From: Nonomuraea fuscirosea
GTDB taxonomy: Bacteria > Actinomycetota > Actinomycetes > Streptosporangiales > Streptosporangiaceae
Direction of reading: 5' to 3'
NCBI RefSeq assembly: GCF_003001935.1
Contig: NZ_PVNG01000031.1
Coordinates: forward strand, 91,251-155,250
Length of the DNA: 64,000 nt
Under the pieces are notes generated by a model. That model was not told the origin of the DNA. It did no database searches and saw only the letters and a list, made by a program, of their open reading frames with translations. Below, in pieces: positions 60,191 to 64,000 of the stretch. Within the stretch, counting starts at the first letter, position 1. Each line of letters begins with the position of its first letter. The position numbers were made by a program, and so were the translations under genes.

Positions 60191-60214
60191 CCAGACCATT
60201 TCCGGCAAGTGACA
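60191..60214 (+). promoter_or_regulatory. Conserved upstream element of the third membrane-propeller paralogue
   Basis: CCAGACC-a-TTTCCG-g-CA-a-GTGA, the second copy of the element at 55661. A further block CCCTGTCAC about 20 bases downstream also matches CCCTGCCAC in front of paralogue 1. The shared spacing to the start codons (69 and 78 bases) suggests a conserved promoter or operator. Confidence 0.5.
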
Positions 60215-60259
60215 AGAAAACCCACGACATGCCCTGTCACCGTTCAACAGGTGACCTCG

Positions 60260-62371
60260 ATGCAGCACGTCGAACGGTTACGCGCCGACCGCGTACCGTT
60301 CCTGAGCTACCTGGACGCAGGACGCCACCTGGTACGGCTCGCGCTGCCCGGCGTACTGGTGCACGTGCCGCTCGCCACGCTGACCCTGCTGGCGCTGACG
60401 GCGACGGCCGGCGGCTCGGCGACGGTGGCCGACCAGCGGCTTCAGCTGGTCGGAACCTCCGACGCCGCGCTGACGACCTGGATCGTCGTGGCGGCGGTGG
60501 TCGCGCTCGCGGGGCAGCTCGTGGTGTTCCCCGCCACGGTGGTCATCGCCGCGGGTCACCTGCTCGACCGGCAGGTGGCGCCGGTCGAGGCGCTGCGGGC
60601 GACGGTGCGGCGGCTGCCGTCCCTGCTCGTGCTGCTCGGCGTGGCCGTCCTGGCGTCCGGGGCGATCTGGGCGGCGAGGGCGGGCGTGCTGACGGCGACC
60701 GATGGGCGGTGGCAGGCCGAGGTGCTGCTGGTGGTGGCCGTGTTCGCGGCGCTGCCCGGCCTGCTCGCCGTACCCGGTGTACTGCTGCACGGCTGCGGCG
60801 GGCTGAGCTCGATCGGCCGCGCGTATCGGCTGACCAGGCTGCGGTTCCTGCGGACCGCGTCGACGCTGGCCGTCGGCGTCGTGCTCGTTCCCGGCGCGGC
60901 GGCGTGGGCCCTGTCTCACGGGCCCCCCCTGCTCCCCGGCCCGCTCACGACCCTCGGATGGGGCCTGGCCGGAACCGTGTCAGCCCTGGCCGTCACGCCG
61001 TTCCAGGCCGCCGTGGTCGCGCGCCAGTTCCTGCACTGCATGGCCTGGCGTACCGAGGTGGACGACTCGGACCTGACGCACGGCCTGCCCGACGGCGCTC
61101 CCCCGAGCCCGGTCAGGCTCGGCTTCCTGCCGATGGCGCTGCTCCCCGGGCTGCTGTTCAGCGGAGTCGTCCTGATCAACCCGTTCGGGTGGCCGGAGCT
61201 CGCCGAGAAGAACGTGACGGAATCCTGGGTACCCCAGGAGTTTCCCGTCCTCGCCCACGAGCGGCGGCCGGAGCTACGCCCCTTCGACCTGCAAGCCCTG
61301 CACACCGGACGCGGCGCGGGCCTGATCGTGGTGATGGACGGCTTCATGGACGACTCCAGCCTGCTGGCCTGCGCCGACCCCTCGTGCGTGCGGACGAGTT
61401 TCGAGTGGGCCGAACCACGCGGTTCCGGCACCCGCTGGGAGCCCGGCACGGCCAGCACCCGGCTGCCCGACGGGCGCCTCCTGCTGACCACCTGGACCTC
61501 CACCAGGCTCGAACTGCTCACGTGCGAGGCGACCGGGTGCGTACGGAGCAGCGGAGCCGTCGCGACGACACGCTCACGGCCGGAGCGGGTGGGGGTGGCG
61601 CTGGCCGTGCGGCAGGGCGGCGGCCCGGTCGTGGCCTACGCCGAGGCGGATCCGGCGGGCGGTGACAGGCCGACCCACGACGTCCTCTCCTTCATCTTCT
61701 GCGCGGACCCGAGCTGCGCGCACCCGGAGCGCAGGCGGATCGCCCAGCTGGAGACGACCCTGTATTCGGCCACGCACGACACCCTGGCCGTCGCCCTCGG
61801 CCCGGGGGACCGTCCGGTCGCCGCCCGGATCGACGCCGTCGACGGCCAGATCCATGTCATCTCCTGCCTGGACGCCGCCTGCCACCGGCCGACCGTGACC
61901 AGGCCCGTGCCACCCGCGCCGTCGAGCCTCGACGACCTGCCCTGGACGTTCGGCCTGGACCTGGCGGTGCGCCCGGACGGCCGCCCGGTCATCGCCTACC
62001 GGGACCCGCGTGACCAGGCGAACAAGCTGCTCGACTGCCGCACCCCCGACTGCGCCCAGGCCGACGTGCGCACCCTGGGCGCCGGCGACGAGTACCACGC
62101 GATCCCGGCACTGGCCCTGGACCGCTCGGGGCGGCCGCTGGTGGCGTACGAGAGCCGCGAGCACCAGCGGCTCATGCTCGCCGTCTGCACCGGAAGCCGC
62201 TGCGCCAGCATCCCCGTGGCCAAGAACAGGAACGGCTTCGGCGAACGACTGGCCATGACGATCAACGCCGACGGGAATCCGGCGATCGCCTGGATCGACC
62301 ACAACGCCGAGCCGACGGGCCTCGACTGGAACCTGCACGTCACCACCCCGCTCAACCTCACCTCGAGGTAG
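60260..62371 (+). CDS. Membrane protein with six-C-x4-C extracellular propeller-like domain, paralogue 3
   Basis: A 703-residue protein, third of the tandem set, 118 bases after paralogue 2. About seven membrane segments (GVLVHVPLATLTLLALTATA; LLAVPGVLLHGCGGLSSIGR; FLPMALLPGLLFSGVVLINP) are followed by an outer domain with six C-x4-C motifs: LLACADPSC, LLTCEATGC, FIFCADPSC, VISCLDAAC, LLDCRTPDC, LAVCTGSRC. Blade strands such as LAVRPDGRPVIAYRD and LALDRSGRPLVAYES recur. ATG 60260 is used, since it places the start next to the conserved helix; GTG 60209 is the alternative. Confidence 0.87.
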   Translation: MQHVERLRADRVPFLSYLDAGRHLVRLALPGVLVHVPLATLTLLALTATAGGSATVADQRLQLVGTSDAALTTWIVVAAVVALAGQLVVFPATVVIAAGHLLDRQVAPVEALRATVRRLPSLLVLLGVAVLASGAIWAARAGVLTATDGRWQAEVLLVVAVFAALPGLLAVPGVLLHGCGGLSSIGRAYRLTRLRFLRTASTLAVGVVLVPGAAAWALSHGPPLLPGPLTTLGWGLAGTVSALAVTPFQAAVVARQFLHCMAWRTEVDDSDLTHGLPDGAPPSPVRLGFLPMALLPGLLFSGVVLINPFGWPELAEKNVTESWVPQEFPVLAHERRPELRPFDLQALHTGRGAGLIVVMDGFMDDSSLLACADPSCVRTSFEWAEPRGSGTRWEPGTASTRLPDGRLLLTTWTSTRLELLTCEATGCVRSSGAVATTRSRPERVGVALAVRQGGGPVVAYAEADPAGGDRPTHDVLSFIFCADPSCAHPERRRIAQLETTLYSATHDTLAVALGPGDRPVAARIDAVDGQIHVISCLDAACHRPTVTRPVPPAPSSLDDLPWTFGLDLAVRPDGRPVIAYRDPRDQANKLLDCRTPDCAQADVRTLGAGDEYHAIPALALDRSGRPLVAYESREHQRLMLAVCTGSRCASIPVAKNRNGFGERLAMTINADGNPAIAWIDHNAEPTGLDWNLHVTTPLNLTSR

Positions 62372-62383
62372 CGGGCGGCCCTG

Positions 62384-63298
62384 TCACCCGTCCCCGGCTG
62401 CTACGTGCCGAGTCCAGGGGCGGAGTTTGCCAGGGTTGCGGACGGCCCAGATGCGGGTGACGCGGCCGTCGGCGACGTCGAACGAGGCCACGGTCGTGAC
62501 CGTGCCGGCGACCTGGGCCACCAGGCCGGGCGTGCCGTTGACGGATCGCTCCAGAAGTTCGATGCCCGGACTTCGCTCGGCGATGGCGAGCAGGTACCGG
62601 GCGACGCGCGTGCCGCCTTCGACCGGGTGCAGGACCGTGCCGGCCAGGCCGCCGCCGTCGGCGGTCAGCACGGCGGCCGGGTCGAGGAGGTCGACCAGGG
62701 CCGCGATGTCCTTGGCCTCCCAGGCCCGCTTCACCTGCCGTACCGTCTCGGCCCGCGTGGCCGGCGGCACCGGGGTCCTGGTGACGCCCACCCGTCTGCG
62801 GGCGGAGGAGGCCAGTTGCTTGCAGGAGGCGGGGGTGCGGCCGAGGACGCCGGCGATCTCGGCGAAGGGGTAACGGAAGACGTCGTGCAGCACGAACGCC
62901 ACCCGTTCCGCGGGCGTCATCGACTCCAGGACGACGAGGAAGGCCGTCGTCACCGATTCGTTCATGACCAGCTGGTCGGCGGGGTCGGCCCCGTGGCCGT
63001 GGTCCCGCTCGGCGGGGTCGGGCAGCGGCTCGGGCAGCCACGCGCCGACATAGCGTTCCCGCCGGGCCCGCGCCGAGCCGAGCACGTCGAGGCAGATGCG
63101 GCTGGTCACCGTCGTCAGCCAGGCGCCGGGGTTCGTGATCTCCTGCCGCCGCTCCTGTGGCAGGGCGTACCAGCGCGTGTACGCCTCCTGCACGGCGTCC
63201 TCGGCCTCGGCCGCCGAACCGAGCAGCCGGTAGGCGACGTTGATCAGGTGGCGCCGCTCGTCGGCTGTCTCGTCGGCGCCGGTCCCAGCCGTCCCCAT
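62384..63298 (-). CDS. sigJ: ECF41-type sigma factor with SnoaL-like C-terminal domain
   Basis: A 304-residue sigma factor. Region 2 (LINVAYRLLGSAAEAEDAVQ, NPGAWLTTVTSRICLDVLGS) and region 4 (AEIAGVLGRTPASCKQLASS) are clear. Group ECF41 signatures are present: WLPEPL in the linker, DGGG in the SnoaL-like domain (AVLTADGGGLAGTV) and NPGKLRPW near the end, a variant of the NPDKL motif. The C-terminal domain regulates the sigma activity in this group. The usual partner, a carboxymuconolactone decarboxylase or oxidoreductase gene, is not adjacent; the convergent paralogue array lies 12 bases away. Confidence 0.94.
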   Translation of the reverse strand: MGTAGTGADETADERRHLINVAYRLLGSAAEAEDAVQEAYTRWYALPQERRQEITNPGAWLTTVTSRICLDVLGSARARRERYVGAWLPEPLPDPAERDHGHGADPADQLVMNESVTTAFLVVLESMTPAERVAFVLHDVFRYPFAEIAGVLGRTPASCKQLASSARRRVGVTRTPVPPATRAETVRQVKRAWEAKDIAALVDLLDPAAVLTADGGGLAGTVLHPVEGGTRVARYLLAIAERSPGIELLERSVNGTPGLVAQVAGTVTTVASFDVADGRVTRIWAVRNPGKLRPWTRHVAAGDG

Positions 63299-63390
63299 GC
63301 CGTCGCCTTACCTTTCGCGGGCCCACGTCGTCAGGCAGGTGAGACCCTATCCACCGACGGCCCCACGGGGCGGAACAGGGGGACCCTGAC

Positions 63391-63783
63391 ATGGCCACCC
63401 GCACGACGGCACAGCGCCGTTTCTCTCTCCTGCGGATCGCGATCGCGCTGCAGACTCTGACGATCTTCCTGCAGGCCGTCTCCGCTGGGCTGCTGCTGAC
63501 CGCGCCCTACGGGGAGACGCTGCACAGCGCCGGAGCTCGCGTGATGTGGGGGTCGTCGCTGCTGTACGTGCTCGCCGCGGTGCTGGCGTGGAAGCCGGGC
63601 GGCGGCTCGCTCCGGCCGGTCTGGCCCGCGGCCGGATTCCTCGCCCTCGCCTCCGCCCAGGTCGTGCTCGGCATCGCGCACGTGCCGTCGGTGCATCTTC
63701 CCCTGGGTGTGCTGATGTTCGGGCTGAGCGTGCTGGCACTGGTCAGGCCGCCGGGGTCCGGCCTCGTGCGGGCGGATCAGTAG
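63391..63783 (+). CDS. Small four-segment membrane protein
   Basis: A 130-residue protein with four predicted membrane segments: LRIAIALQTLTIFLQAVSAG, VMWGSSLLYVLAAVLAW, PAAGFLALASAQVVLGIAHV and HLPLGVLMFGLSVLALVR, with Arg-rich loops. A short soluble N-terminus precedes the first. It is divergent from the ECF41 gene, so one regulatory region of about 92 bases serves both. Its last 7 bases overlap the end of the convergent partial gene. Function unknown. Confidence 0.85.
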   Translation: MATRTTAQRRFSLLRIAIALQTLTIFLQAVSAGLLLTAPYGETLHSAGARVMWGSSLLYVLAAVLAWKPGGGSLRPVWPAAGFLALASAQVVLGIAHVPSVHLPLGVLMFGLSVLALVRPPGSGLVRADQ

Positions 63784-64000
63784 ATGCGGTACTTCTTGCC
63801 GCAGTTGTCGAACTTTCCGGCCCAGCAGGTGAAGGTGTAGACCTTCTTGACACCCTTGCCGCTCCACGCGCCGACGACCTCGCCGTCCCAGGACTTGTTG
63901 AACTTCTTCCAGTGACCGCCCTGGTACACCTCGAACCAGACCCAGCCCTTCTTACCGCCGACCTTGTCCACCCCGTACCACTTCGTGAACACCTTGCCGT
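63777..64000 (-). CDS. C-terminal part of a Lys/Trp-rich protein (cut by window edge)
   Basis: The last 74 codons of a gene that continues past the right edge. The visible part is rich in Lys, Gly and Trp (WYGVDKVGGKKGWVWFEVYQ, WKKFNKSWDGEVV) with two cysteines (FTCWAGKF and DNCGKKYRIY), and almost no Ala, unlike the other genes here. It reads like a small secreted beta-sheet protein with one disulfide. No family recognised. Its stop overlaps the convergent membrane protein gene by 7 bases. Confidence 0.7.
   Translation of the reverse strand, partial: GKVFTKWYGVDKVGGKKGWVWFEVYQGGHWKKFNKSWDGEVVGAWSGKGVKKVYTFTCWAGKFDNCGKKYRIY

Noticed and set aside
57685..60240. An 851-residue open frame on the minus strand
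   Set aside because: Antisense of the second membrane-propeller paralogue; His/Arg/Gln-rich with no recognisable feature.

Overview
This is high-GC DNA (roughly 70% or more by eye, strong G/C at codon third positions, many GTG starts) with actinobacterial gene families: BTAD/SARP regulators, ECF41 and ECF42 sigma factors, MmyB-type regulators, XRE/NB-ARC regulators, STAND-WD40 proteins, ALF-repeat secreted proteins and an ATP-grasp-modified RiPP. A filamentous actinomycete, perhaps of the Streptosporangiales, is the best guess; there is no rRNA or marker gene to fix the genus. I saw no tRNA, rRNA, CRISPR array, insertion sequence or prophage.

Layout. 0-1.4 kb: left edge of a graspetide (ATP-grasp RiPP) locus, with the precursor gene and the first codons of its maturase, then a GntR-type DNA-binding protein. 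1.6-10.5 kb: a low-complexity membrane-anchored protein, pyroglutamyl peptidase plus an RraA-like protein, a secreted propeller protein, a TetR/membrane-protein operon with a putative operator, a small secreted protein plus a lipoprotein, and an ArsR-type regulator. 10.8-16.5 kb: two divergent regulator/quinone-oxidoreductase-type pairs around a secreted kelch protein, then a NUDIX hydrolase. 16.6-18.5 kb: an exported serine hydrolase with five BTRD1-type repeats.

18.5-31 kb is the main accessory region. A divergent XRE/NB-ARC regulator faces a tightly packed same-strand array: a STAND NTPase with a membrane segment and 14 WD40 repeats, an unrecognised 213-residue protein translationally coupled to a NACHT membrane ATPase, a Trypco1-type protein, and an overlapping trypsin-STAND protein that also has 14 WD40 repeats. 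Such assemblies are known from predicted actinobacterial conflict or immune systems; this gene combination is the best candidate for an uncharacterised system here.

31-43.7 kb: a lipoprotein, an AraC regulator, DHFR-like reductases, a small protein ending in Gly-Gly coupled to a DUF4132-family gene, a beta-lactamase-fold hydrolase, an ECF42 sigma factor with its DGPF partner (preceded by a triplicated start-codon cassette), a secreted alpha/beta hydrolase, a GNAT-like acyltransferase and a DUF418 membrane protein. 43.7-48.6 kb: a SARP/AfsR-like regulator with an inserted 11-residue tandem repeat, a ketopantoate-reductase-like gene and a divergent TetR with a clear operator. 48.6-55.1 kb: two large exported proteins, an ALF-repeat/coiled-coil giant and a trypsin-fold pseudoprotease with six propeller-like repeats. 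55.7-62.4 kb: three tandem paralogues, each with seven predicted membrane segments and an extracellular domain carrying exactly six C-x4-C motifs, followed by an ECF41 sigma factor. The last 0.7 kb holds a small membrane protein and a partial gene running off the edge.
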